64,000 bases of DNA from Stratiolaelaps scimitus (Eukaryota > Arthropoda > Arachnida > Mesostigmata > Laelapidae): assembly GCA_019614645.1 (NCBI GenBank), contig JABWDB010000021.1:3968001-4032000 (forward strand). The letters are read 5' to 3'. Numbering within the stretch: position 1 is the first letter of the stretch; each line of letters opens with the position of its first letter. Below are positions 10,346-22,543 of the stretch, one piece after another. A program made the position numbers and the translations under genes. The notes under the pieces were generated by a model. It was not told where the DNA came from, made no database searches, and saw nothing but the letters and a program-made list of their open reading frames with translations.

Positions 10346-13300
10346 TTAGATTGTAGTTATGGGCGTTGATTTAGCAATCAACGAAAATCGTATATCTTGT
10401 TGCCGTCGGATCGTCAGCCGAATATCCGAATCGCAGTAGCTAAGATCAGCTGTTCCAGGGCCTTTGGCCAAGCGCAGCCTTAGCCTCTGGAGTGTGCGTG
10501 CCAGGATGTAGAAGAGGTCCCCTTGGGCCATTTTCTCCCCAGGACAAGACCTAATAGGACACAGCAGAACGTCATACATCCACCCCACGATTCAATCGTA
10601 CTGTATAACAATGGCCATAACTACGCTACGTCAAACATTCATAACAGTTCATATTACACGTCTCAAAATTGGGCCATCTAATAAGAACTTGGTATTGAGT
10701 AGATAATACTACATGACAACGTAAGTGGCACTGATGGGTGAAATAGCAATTTTGCGGTTGTTAACCACCAAATGTAGAATTAGAATATCGAACTGAATAG
10801 TTCCGAGAGTAAATTGTTGTTAAAGTTGTGTTGCAAACGTTTCCACTTTGTAAATCTTTCAAGGCATGAGTTTAATTAATTTCTATGGAAAATAGCGTAC
10901 AGCATCTAGAAACATCACCCAGATAGATCGGATAACTTCTCTCTAGTTTGTCTACAGAACGACCTACATATCATTAATCGACAAAAAACTACTAAGTAAT
11001 TTCATGAGCAATGACGGATAATAAGAGACTGAATTATTCTCAATAGGCTCGACGTACCGAGATCCGATCCCAAATGAGGTGGCCCCCTGCTGAATCTGCT
11101 CTCTGGTAGCGGTCAGAAACCTCTCGGCCTTGAACTCACAAGCATCCGGCCCCCAAATGGATGGATCTCTGTTGACAGCAAACACATTTATAAAGACTCC
11201 CGTGTCCTTGGGGATGAAACGACCATCTGAAAATATACGACAAATTTAAGCCGTTCTTAGATTACGATGTTTGAAGAACGAGATAAACATAAGGCGTACA
11301 GCTCGGACTTCTTAACACTGGTTGCGCAATTTTAGTGCAAACACAAATACAGATCAGAACTCCACAATATCGAGTTTCATCGGTTTACTTCGCCCAAAGA
11401 CAAAAGATTTCACGCAGTTACTGCCGCGACAGGCTAATCTGACGAACTTCTTTCCCAAATGACGAAAATTTAGTCGAAATATATAGTATTTATCTCATGG
11501 CACATGTGCCGCCTTGATTATTGAACGGTACTCACTGACGGTGACATCGACAAGAGCTCTCCTCGGTAGAGCAAACGGCGCAGGTGGATAGAGTCGAATC
11601 ACCTCCTGGAGGAAGGAATCCAATCGAGGCATACGCTCTCGATCTTCTAATCGGCATACCTTGTCATCTCCCAAAGCCTGATGTACCTCCGAACGAAGAT
11701 CTTCCTATAAAAATACACATGGCATATAAAATCGATGAGGCCCTGCCTAAAGATGCAATTATCAATTGTTAGCGCTAGAATCAGGCTTAAGTGTAACTTG
11801 TTAATTGAGCGCACTGGAAAGTTTCACGAGACCGAACACAGTGTTCTACGGAAGTAAAAATCATGCACGGGACACGTATTATTGCTGGAGGCCAACCTGC
11901 AGCTCGGGATCGTTGGCGAGATGCAGTAGCGAGAAGCTGAGGATTGGTTGACTGGTATCGGTGCCCGCAAGAAAAATATCCATAACGGCCTGTCTTAAAT
12001 TTCCCTCGATAAGGTAGGCTGCAGCACCTCGGTCGTCAGCAAGGAACTGGTCACGAGCATTTAACAGAGCGTCGGTGAAATGTCGGCCACTCGTTCCTAA
12101 AACGTATGCAGGGGTCACATTTTTAGCGTTTTAGCCAAATAGAATCCAATATAATACGTTAGTCTAGCGTTAAGCTTAGAGGTCTGTCACGGAGATAAAC
12201 TAACCCGGCCTCACGGCAGGCACTTCTGACCATTAAGGATGCCCAGGTGCTCTCCACAGCACAAGGGGAAACCGGCCTGTCGATCCCACTGAAGGATCAG
12301 GATATGCTGAACCAGAGACTTGGGCCACCTAAACGGAAGGCCAGCAGTCTCCAGGCGAACGAAACTAATAGTGCGAAGAACAAGAAGCTTCTCTAGGAAT
12401 TCAGTCAAGCCCTGGAAAACCTAATCTTGGCCAAGACCGAAGCCTAGAGGCGCTTGTCAAGAATAACGCCATAAACGATCTCATACGACAAGCGCCCATT
12501 ATGAGCGGGAAATACCACAGTCCCTCATGGAGATGAGACAGGAGTCAGTGACTCTCCGACCGAAGAAGACGCAAGAGAAATGTCATTTCCGAAAGGATCA
12601 ACAGTGCGACTCCAACGAGGAGTCGCAGCGAAACTAATAGTGTAAGTCTAGCCGCAAGAGACATAAAAGAAGACCACGAGAACCATGACAAGCATTGTCA
12701 CTAATAAGAGGCTGCGGGTGATCTTCCCTAAGGTCGAGAAGGACGAAAAAAAAGTAACCAACCTCGAACCACAAATCCCCGCCTCCAGGGGGCTCCTCGA
12801 GAGACACTCGACGTACCAGATGGCAACGATCGTGAATATGGGGTCAGTGCTAGGGCGAAGCTCAGCCTGTGCAGGATGAGCGCAGGAGACTAATGGTATG
12901 CAAGATCCCAATACCCCGCGCTCGAATGATTTGGTAAAGCCATGGAGAAGGTCATGGCACACATCTACCGAGAGAACGGCCATTTAGAAGTTACCTTGTC
13001 CCCCTGCCGGACTGGAACGGGAAGCTGCCCGGAGGATCAACGAGATTCTGAGGAGCCCCTAACAGAATATCGCCATTCAGATTAACCAGGCCCACTGCAC
13101 CGTCCCTACTGAGGCAGTGTTGATACTCGCCCGGACCATCCCATGGGACCAGATTACTGACGAGAGGGTAGAACGACGCCAGAAAGAATCTACGGCGGAG
13201 GAGGACAACGAGAAGACCCTGAACAGCTGGTAAGAGAGCTGGAGTTCAGAAAGAGCAAACGCCGCGGGAGGGTGGACCAGGACCCTGATACACAACATTG

Positions 13301-15388
13301 CCTACTGTTACAAGAGGCCCCACGGAAACCTCACGTAAAACCTGGCACAGGCGCTGACAGGGCATGGCTGCTCCCAAGCGTACCTCTTCCGTGTCAACAA
13401 GGTGGCTAGCCCCACATGTGTGCTATGAGAATCCGCGGAGGATGACACCGTCCAGCACACCATGAAGCGGTGCACATACTTCGCGGCCTCTAGAGAGCGG
13501 TGGTCACCCGAGCTGAGGATGTCTGAAATAATGAGTAGTACATCAGAAGTACGGTAAAGACAAGTATCAGCAACTTGAAAACGACCACTAAAATGTTTCT
13601 GACGTGTTCTGACTTTCGAGTCAATTCAAACCTGGCACATGTGAATCGACAGCGGCAGCGAAGCGTTTGTCGATTAGTTCCACGATGTCGCGTATAGTTC
13701 TCCTGAGTTTCTTCTCTTTCGAGAAGAGCACGAGTCCGAGGAGAGGATGGATATCTGAAGGTAGGCCTTTTGAGCCCTCTTTCTCGATGACCAACCGATT
13801 CTTACACATCGTTTCGTAGTCAGCATCCCCACGCTGGAAACTGAATAAAAAAGCGGAACCACATGATTTCATTAGATGGTCGCTGAACTATGACAGGAAA
13901 AAGTTGGCCTCACATCGAGTGGTGTGCTGGTATCATACATAAAAAGGGTTATGGAACTATATCGTTTGAGCTGTGTAGCCACTTGGAGGCAAAATTGCTA
14001 GTAGATCTGCACTAAAGATCACTCACCTATCGCCAAAGGTGGACACAGCCAGGACGTTGGTTACAATACTCTCAGCGTAGCTGACAAATGGCCAAGAGAC
14101 CTCTTCCACATCGGACGTCTCGGGACCATTTCCTTTGGATACGCCACTCGAATTCTCATCATCGTTTGTCTTGTTGAATGGCATTCTTGAGATTTCAAGG
14201 TCCACCTGTTCTGCTGCAACATCGGACATGATTTCGGTTTTCGCGTACTTGCGAATTGCTACATGGGTAACCTGTAAACAGTAAGTAGAGTTTAAGTTAA
14301 AGGACTTAACAAAAATTGAAGAAAAGAAGTCGTCTGTGCATATAACATATTTCAACAGCTTATTTCCAGTCTATTCCTGTCTATATTTGTAAGAACACAA
14401 ATCTTTGTCGCTGTGAAACCTATAAGTAGTGTAAACATCTAGAAGCCTGTCATTATATCGGTAAAACAGCAACTTATCAGCTAATAGAGGAATTGGACAA
14501 TTGTGGGTTCGATACCTTTCGCAGAGCATCCCACGCCGGATTGAAGTCACTGCAAACGAGGTCTTCAAAGCCTCGCTTTTGCATATCGCCTAAATTTGAC
14601 TTCATTCGTCCGCCCAGGTGATTTCTGTGGTGACAGTTCAACACGATTGAAGTCTGATTATTGGGGTTCATCGTAGGTCACGTAATATGGCTTTAACTTA
14701 AGCTAGTTACCCAAATTTGCAACTATATGCATATTGTCAAAAACTTGACACAAGAGGATTTCATTAGAAAATAATAAACAAACAGTCCTGTGCACTAACC
14801 TGTGAGGTCCTGCGATATCTCGAAACGACTCTTTTGTATTAGCAATGACGACGGGACGTGAGCCTAACCACAGTGTGAATGGATCGCCATAGATCCTGCC
14901 CCATGCAATCACTTTCTCAAACAACGGATTTGGCCCACGGAGACCTGCCACGGATAATTCACAAACAGGGTAATGGAACATCTCAATTAGAATCAATCAA
15001 AACCGCATATAAACCTTTGTGAAGCTGCCGCTCCAATAACCCAAAATAAGAGTTACTCGTAACTAACTGCAAAATTAGACTCAGAAGCTAAACAACAAGC
15101 AACGACACGACAGTTCCATTTTTGAAACGGGTCCTAATTGTTTGGGTATTCCCAATAAAGTAAGTAGAGTTGATAAGTAGATCTTGAAGTTCGGTCGATA
15201 GTGAAATGAACACACTACGTACTGAGGATGTTGCCGATGACGGGCAATGGTGTCGGACCCTGAGGGTAGAACTTTAGGCGACGGTAGAAGTCCACGATGT
15301 AGATCGTCACTATACCAACGGCCAGGCCGGCAATGGCCTTCGGCTCAGTGATCAACCACCAGACAACAGAGGAAGTGTCCGACAACAT
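10346..15388 (-). CDS. cytochrome P450, array copy 1 (probable CYP2-clan, microsomal)
   Basis: Haem-thiolate monooxygenase predicted at the ER membrane, 552 aa. Exons in transcript order: 15388-15223, 14944-14800, 14624-14516, 14271-14027, 13882-13632, 12096-11897, 11704-11536, 11226-11058 and 10550-10346; every junction is GT/AG and phase-consistent. It has an N-terminal anchor (about 17-35) and hinge PQGPTPLPVIGN (42-53). The helix I motif AGTDTS is at 349-354, ExxR (EVIR) at 406-409 and AERF at 462-465. The haem loop FGIGSRSCPG (480-489) has its cysteine ligand at 487. Residues 172-199 form an Asp/Glu/Asn/Ser-rich insertion not usual in P450s, which makes it longer than the typical 500 aa. 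The poly(A) signal is at 10275-10270. Intron 5 contains an R1-like LINE. Unique changes in helix I: Q355, P356 and S359, where the other copies have R, A and G. Clan placement rests on motifs only; the substrate is unknown. Confidence 0.93.
12202..13577 (+). mobile_element. R1-like LINE fragment in intron 5 of P450 copy 1
   Basis: It is antisense to the P450 gene. The 3' half encodes broken pieces such as ERRQKESTAEEDNEKTLN and GGWTRTLIHN, then a Cys/His cluster with DDTVQHTMKRC near 13440-13470, as in the C-terminus of R1-group elements. The left part matches the copy at 19077. Internal deletions and stops show it is dead. It shares its left boundary and 3' end with the copy in P450 copy 2, so the insertion predates the duplication that separated them. 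Confidence 0.8.
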
Positions 15389-16230
15389 ATTTCAATGATG
15401 ATTTGACCCTTAACACTAAAAGCAACTACACTGCAAAACGATAAGAGCAAGCAGATACATGCAATTAAACAGTGATTGCTATGTGAATGCAACAGGCATT
15501 TCTAACTGATAAAATGATGACTTATGTCCATTACAGAAGATATTGCAAATATGAATTGTTTTCTCCTATCTCAAAGGTGGTTTAATTTATGTAATGTATA
15601 TTTATGCATAACGTAAGCATAAATATACTGGAATAACGTACAATGCTTCTTCATCCAAACATAACTATATACATATTTGTTCTAGCATTCAACTGCGCAG
15701 ATTTTATTCGCACAATCAGCTCAGAAGCACAGGCACAAACGACAGTGAGGCTCCTTCCCGATGACATCATCTTCATCAGCTCTATGAATTCCGTCTTAAG
15801 TGGCATTGCTATTGAACTCTGAACACAGCTGATTCTGCACTCCTTCTCCATATCTCTCTCCCTCTCTCCGTCTAGTAATCTTCGGTGACAGAGTGTGCCC
15901 CATGATTTCTATACATATACTTACACGTTATTTCTGATATTCCTGAATTCACGTTAATCAGATCGTTGAAAAAACTAATCAATTATCGTAGAACTTTGAG
16001 CACGCAGTGCGCGTGTTTGAGATCCGCGACCTTGTGACATATAGAGAACTTAAACATTATAAAACTGCAGTTTCGTTACTAAACCGACAAAACCATTACC
16101 ATTACGCATCGGGATGACGCCGCGACTCTGCTTAGGGGGCTTTGTGAGTGCCCACGCATAAGCGGCGCCGCATCTCGATGAAGAGAGGAGCTTCACGAAC
16201 GGGAGAGGGTAATTGACATCAAAACATTGC
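15389..16230. promoter_or_regulatory. upstream region of P450 copy 1
   Basis: Non-coding DNA directly 5' of the start codon at 15388. The first 300 bp or so are conserved in all three copies. The block at about 15731-15946 is absent from copy 2, and the block just before it (about 15680-15745) is missing from copy 3. Any enhancer or transcription start lies here or beyond. No TATA box can be fixed from sequence alone. Confidence 0.5.
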
Positions 16231-16236
16231 TAAACT

Positions 16237-16434
16237 GTGAGCAAGGTCAACGCTGACACTGTTTTAGTGCTCTCTTTGTTGACTGATTGTGAGCGGATGT
16301 TGGTACAGTTTATCCAAATGTATCTTGTACATTTGAGCGAATTTCTAGAAGATGCTATACATCTAGTTGTCGTTGGAGATGTCGAACACACAAAAAAATC
16401 TGTATCCCGATGTACAAAGATGTTTAAAAAGTAA
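16237..16434 (+). pseudogene. array-spacer ORF, frameshifted copy
   Basis: A frame of 65 codons beginning MSKVNADTVLVLSLLTDCE. It matches the 77-codon frame at 23180-23413 until an extra A in an A-run near 16390 shifts it, and a further one-base difference follows. A third, internally deleted copy starts near 29048. It may be a fossil exon or part of an unclassified repeat carried along with the array. I do not recognise the sequence. Confidence 0.4.
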
Positions 16435-16449
16435 TGCAACAAGATCCAA

Positions 16450-16930
16450 GTTTCCTAAGAGAACTTAGATAACATCAGTAATTATGCTATCTACGTGTCT
16501 CAATCCACTGACTAAACTCGTATGATACCCAAACTGCATCAGGAAGGCAAAATCAATTGTGCAATGCGCAAGGTGAGCGTGATACTGGCATCTTATAAAG
16601 CTTCCACTTCAGTCCAGTGCTACACCACAACGCAAATGTCTACTACTGGGCAACAGGGATGGTTGTTGACGATTAAGGACTTCACGGGTCGCTACAATAT
16701 GACAGTGATACTGGAGTATTGACACCGGAGTCTCTCTCAATGTATATATATATATATATTTATTAATCAAGAACGTCCTTTGGATGTGACCGTCACCCGC
16801 CAGAGGGAAGCATGTTGTGGAAAAGCGATTGGTGATCATGAAAGCATAACAAAGTCTCGGCAGGGAAAGGTCGACTCCGATATCTTGATCGTTCGGTCTT
16901 TCTTCTTCTCTTTACGGTGATGTCACTAGA
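16450..16930. repeat. P450-array spacer repeat, copy between P450 1 and 2
   Basis: Very similar to 23400-23870 and more distantly to 4856-5430. It contains a 66-codon frame starting MIPKLHQEGKINCAMRKVSV, a TA microsatellite at about 16738-16760 and a conserved non-coding block. The frame is open in both array copies but lacks any recognisable domain. Confidence 0.8.
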
Positions 16931-17401
16931 ACTGACAATCAATTTCCATGGCAAGGCATCTCCAAACACCGACGATCTTAGAACTATCGAGCAAAGCTAA
17001 GCGAAGAAGAATTAAGCAAATTTTTAGCCTATAATTGTTGATACTATTATATTTTGAAAACCACACGTTCATTGGGTCAGTGTTATGTTAGATGTTTTCA
17101 ATAAATTTCATAAAAAATAAAAAAAATGTTTAAAAAAATAAAAGTGTTATGTTTACGGAGCACGATTTTGCATAAGCGTGTGCATTCTGTACTGCAATAC
17201 AAATAGGTGCAATTGGGTACAATAATAATATTGTGCATCATTGTGGACGTATTTAGAGCTAAGATGTCCAGTGCCGATTACTATTTAAATAAATACATAC
17301 GCTATGGAAATATAGTAAGGATTGATTTATTGTACGTTAAATAACAGCCTTACAAAATAATTAGTGCTTGCACATGATTTTGACTGTATAGTCCATTAAT
17401 T

Positions 17402-20400
17402 TTAGATTGTAGTTACGGGCGTTGATTTAGCCACCAACGAAAATCGTATATCTTGTTGCCGTCGGATCATCAACAGAATATCCGAATCGCAGCAGCTAAG
17501 ATCAGCTGTTCCAGGGCCTTTGGCCAAGCGCAGCCTTAGCCTCTGGAGTGTGCGGGCCAGGATGTAGAAGAGGTCCCCTTGGGCCATTTTCTCCCCAGGA
17601 CAAGACCTAATAGGACACAGCAGAACGTCATACATCCACCCCACGATTCAGTCGTACTGTATAACAATGACCATAACTACGCTACATCAAACATCCATAA
17701 CAGTTCATATTACACGTCTCAAAATTGGACCTTCTAATAAGAACTTGGTATTGAGTAGATAATACTACATGACAACGTAAGTGGCGCTGATGGATGAAAT
17801 AGAAATTTTGCGGCTGTTAACCACCAAATATAGAATTAGAATATCGAACTGAATGGTTCTGACAGTAAATTGTTGTTAAAAGTTATGTTGCAAACCTTTA
17901 CACTTTGTAAATCTTTCAAGCGGCGGGTTTAAATAATTTCTATGGAAAATAGCGTACAGAATCTAGAAACATCACCCAGATAGATCGGATAACTTCTCTC
18001 TAGTTTGTCTACAGAACGACCTACATATCATTAATCGACAAACTACTAAGTAATTTCATGAGCAATGACGGATAATAAGAGACTGAATTATTCTCAATAG
18101 GCCCGACGTACCGAGCTCCGATCCCAAACGAGGTAGCCCCCTGCTGAATCTGCTCTCTGGTAGCGGTCAGAAACCTCTCGGCCTTGAACTCACAAGCATC
18201 CGGCCCCCAAATGGATGGATCTCTGTTGACAGCGAACACATTTGTAAAGACGGCCGTGTCCTTGGGGATGAAACGACCATCTGAAAATACATTTAAGCCG
18301 TTCTTAGATTATGATGTTTGAAGAACGAGATTAACGTTAAGGGTACTGCTCATAATTGAACGGTACTCACTGACGGTGACATCGACAAGAGCTCTCCTCG
18401 GTAGAGCAAACGGCCCAGGTGGATAGAGTCGTATCACCTCCTGGAGGAAGGAATCCAATCGAGGCATACGCTCTCGATCTTCTAATCGGCATACCTTGTC
18501 ATCTCCCAAAGCCTGATGTACCTCCGAACGAAGATCTTCCTATAAAAATACACATGGCATATAAAATGGATAAGGCAGTGCGATAGCCCTCAATCAATGA
18601 GGCAATCGACGAGGCCCGGCCTAAAGATGCAATTATCGATAGTTGGCGCTAGAATCAGGCTTAAGTGAAACTAGTTAATTGTGCGCGCTGGAAACTCTCA
18701 CGAGACCGAGCACAGTGTTCTACGGAAGTAAAAATCATGCACGGGACACGTATTATTGCTGGAAACCAACCTGCAGCTCGGGATCGTTGGCGAGATGCAG
18801 TAGCGAGAAGCCGAGGATTGCTCGACTGGTATCGGTGCCCGCAAGAAAAATATCCATAACGGCCTGTCTTAAATTTCCCTCGATAAGGTAGGCTGCAGCA
18901 CCTCGGTCGTCAGTAAGGAACTGCTCACGAGCATTTAAAAGAGCGTCGGTGAAATGTCGGCCACTCGTTTCTAAAACGTATGCAGGAGTCACATTTTTAG
19001 CGTTTTAGCCAAATAGAATCCAATGTAATAGGTTAGTCTAGCGTTCAAACTTAGAGGTCTGTCACAGATATAAATGAACCCGGCCTCACGGCAGGCACTT
19101 CGGACCATCAAGGATGCCCAGGTGCTCTCCACAGCACAGGGGGAGACCGGCCTGTAGAATCCACTGAAGGCTCAGGATATGCTGAACCAGAGACTTGGGC
19201 CACCTAAACGGAAGTTTTCGAAGGGAGAGAGGTTGGCCATAGTTTGAGTGCCGAAAAAGCACCTGGATGGTATCCCACCGGAGGTAGTCAAGTGCCTCTT
19301 GGAGGACGCCCCATCCTACTTTGTCGAGGTAGCAAACGGGCTACTCCGCACGGGACGCTTCCCACGGAGTAGAAAATAGCCCATCTTGTGCTTATCTCAA
19401 AGGCAACGACCCCCTCGAAGATCCATCGACATACCGACCCCTGCCTGGAAGGCCACAGAGGCGATCTTTACGGCGAGACTGGAGGAAGAGGCCTTGTAGA
19501 CACGCAATACGGTTTCAGAAAGCGGAGATCTACACTCTCGGCTATGGACGAAGTGCTGAACATCGATCGGGCAGAGTGCTCAAAGGGCCAGAAGATGAAG
19601 CCAGAAAAAACTGATACGGAAGGGTATATCAACCTATCTAATCTGGATGATAGGAAGCTACCTCAAGGACTTAGAGATTTACCACGGCGGCAAGGAAGGG
19701 ACGCTGGAGTTCCAAGCCACCTCGGGGGTGCCCCAGGGGTCAGTACTTGGTCCAACCTTGTAGAACCTGGCGTACAATGAGTCCTAAAGACATGGGTGCC
19801 CGAAGGTGCAACGTCATTGGCGTGTGCTGACGATCCGATTGTTATAGTGTATGTGTGTGTATTATGTGCTTGAAGGTATGGCGTAGGGATGGAGGCCCAT
19901 CACTTCGCGTTAGCCCCGCAGAAGGCTGAAGCTGATCTCCTGTCCGGCAGGAAGAAATGTAGGGAGCTGAACGTGCAGCATAGGAGTCACAGGGTCTTAA
20001 GAAAGCGGTAAGTCTAGTATCCAGGTGGTCCTATACTAAGGGACTTCGCAACGCACGTGAAGTATGCTATCGGCAAGGCCGAGAAAACATTGGCAAGCCT
20101 CAGCAGGTTCATGCCAACAACCTACGGGGCAAGCGAAGGAAAACGGCGGCTGCTTTCCTCAGTGGTAGGGGTCATCGTACTTTACGGGTCGCCAGTGTGA
20201 GCGACAAAGGGGTAAAGGGTAAGCGGAACCGCCAGGGGCTAAGGACCTTCTAACGGAAGATCGCCATCCAGATCAGCCGGGCGCCCTGCACCGTCCCTAC
20301 TGAGGCAGTGTTGGTACTCGCCCGGACGATCCCATGGGACCGGATGGCCGACGAGAGGGCAGGACGACGCCAGAAAGAATCTACGGCGGACGAGGACAAC

Positions 20401-22543
20401 GAGAAGACCCTGAACAGATGGTAAGAAAGTTGGAGCTTAGAAAGAGCAAACGCCGCGGGAGGGTGGACCAGGACCCTGATACACGACATTGCCTACTGTT
20501 ACACGAGGTCCCACGGAAACCTCACGTAAAACCTGGCACTGGCGGTGACAGGGCATGGCTGCTCCCAAGCGTACCTGTGCCATATCAACAAGGTGGCTAG
20601 CCTCACATGCGTGCTATGCGAATTCGGGGAGGATGACACCGTCGAGCACACCATGAAGCGGTGCACGAACATCGCGGCCGCTAGGGAGCGGTGGTCACCC
20701 GGTCTGAGAATGTCTGAAATGGTGAGTAGTAAATCAGCAGTGCGGCCAAGCCAAGTATCCGCAACTTGAAAACGACCATTAAAACGTCTCTGACATGTTC
20801 AGAGCTCCGAGTCAATTCAAACCTGGCACATGTGAATCGACAGCCGCAGCGAAGCGTTTGTCGACTAGTTGGACGATTTCGCGTATAGTTCTCTTGAGTT
20901 TCTTCTCTTTCGAGAAGAACACGAGTCCGAGGAGAGGATGAATATCTGAAGGTAGGCCGTTTGGGCCCTCCTTCTCGATGACCAACCGATTCTTACACAT
21001 CGTTTCGTAGTCAGCATCCCCACGCTGGAAACTGAATAAAAAAGCGGAACCACATAATTTCATTAGATGGTCGCTGAACTATCACAGGAAGAAGTTTACC
21101 TTACCTCACGTGATATGCAATCCGTGTCTATCATACATAAAAATAGGTTATGGGTCTGTATAGTTTAAGTCTGTTGCCATTTGGAGGAAAAATTGCTAAT
21201 GGTTCTGCTCTGTTAACGCTTCCTATTAGTGTTTGTAGAATCACCTATGGATATTCCGTATAGAAAAATTCTACAATTGTGACTTCACAACATTGGAGAT
21301 CACTCACCTATCGCCAAAGGTGGACACAGCCAGAACGTTGGTTACAATACTCTCAGCGTAGCTGACAAATGGCCAAGAGACCTCTTCCACATCGGACGTC
21401 TCGGGATCATTTCCTTTGGATACGCCACTCGAATTCTCATCATCGTTTGTCTTGTTGAATGGCATTCTTGAGATTTCAAGGTCCACCTGTTCTGCTGCAA
21501 CATCGGACATAATTTTGGTTTTCGCATACTTGCGAATTGCTACATGGGTAACCTGTAAACGGTAGAGTTTGGTAAGTTAAAGGACTTGTTCAAACTTGAA
21601 GAAATGGCGTCGACTGTACATATAACCCATTTCGACGGCTTATTTCCAGTCTGTTCCTGTCTATAATTGTAAGAACACAAATGCTACTAATTGTCAAACC
21701 TATAACCTATGGGGCAAACGTCTAGAAGTCGGAATCGCTGCATCGATAAAATAGCAACCCATCAGCTAATAGAGGAATTGGACACTTGTGTGTTCGATAC
21801 CTTTCGCAGAGCATCCCACGCCGGATTGAAGTCGCTGAAAACGAGGTCTTCAAATCCTCGCTTTTGCATATCGCCCATATTTGACTTCATTCGTCCGCCC
21901 AGGTGATTTCTATGATGACAGTTCAACACGATTGCAGTCTGATTATTGGGGCTCATCGCAAGCCACATAACATGACTTTAAATTAAGCTATTTACCCAAT
22001 TTTGCAACTATATGCATATTGTCAAAAACTTGACACAAGAGGATTTCATTAGAACATAATAAATAAACAAACAGAGTCCTGTGCACCAACCTGTGAGGTC
22101 CTGCGATATCTCGAAACGACTCTTTTGTATTCGCAATTACGACGGGACGTGAGCCTAACCACAGTGTGAATGGATCGCCATAAATTCTGCCCCATGCAAT
22201 CACTTTCTCAAACAACGGATTTGGCCCACGGAGACCTGTCACGGATAATTCACAAAAAGGGCACGTGACATCTCAATTAGAATCAATTTCATTTTTGAAA
22301 CGGGTCCTAATTGTTTGGGTATTCCCAATAGAGTAAAGACGGAGTTCGATCGATAGAGAAATGAACACACTACGTACTGAGGATGTTGCCGATGACGGGC
22401 AATGGTGTCGGACCCTGAGGGTAGAACTTTAGGCGACGGTAGAAGTCCACGATGTAGATCGTCACTATACCAGCGGCCAGGCCGGCAATGGCCTTCGGCT
22501 CAGTGATCAACCACCAGACAACAGAGGAAGTGTCCGACAACAT
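17402..22543 (-). CDS. cytochrome P450, array copy 2 (probable CYP2-clan)
   Basis: Second intact paralogue, 552 aa. Exons: 22543-22378, 22235-22091, 21909-21801, 21552-21308, 21073-20823, 18970-18771, 18539-18371, 18280-18112 and 17606-17402. Lengths and phases are identical to copy 1, and all key motifs are kept. The haem loop reads FGIGARSCPG (A at 484 instead of S). The segment after ExxR reads YPPGPFALPR where the other two have YPPAPF, a change in the predicted substrate-recognition site 5. Helix I reads AGTDTSRAILG. Helix G (282-292) differs from both other copies. Intron 7, between exons 7 and 8, is shortened to 90 bp by a deletion relative to copies 1 and 3. Intron 5 carries the longest LINE copy. 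The poly(A) signal is at 17331-17326. Confidence 0.93.
19077..20768 (+). mobile_element. R1-like LINE fragment in intron 5 of P450 copy 2
   Basis: The longest R1-like copy here. Plus-strand frames give the RT fingers region (HLDGIPPEVVKCLL near 19260-19300), LRTGRFPRS, a GFR-type box as RFQKAEIYTL (out of frame), and the region before the catalytic site (near 19720-19850, where FADD has decayed to CADD). The C-terminal part then follows, with a clean zinc-knuckle CVLCEFGEDDTVEHTMKRC near 20608-20668. Several frameshifts and stops occur, so it is inactive. It is antisense to the P450 gene. Confidence 0.85.
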
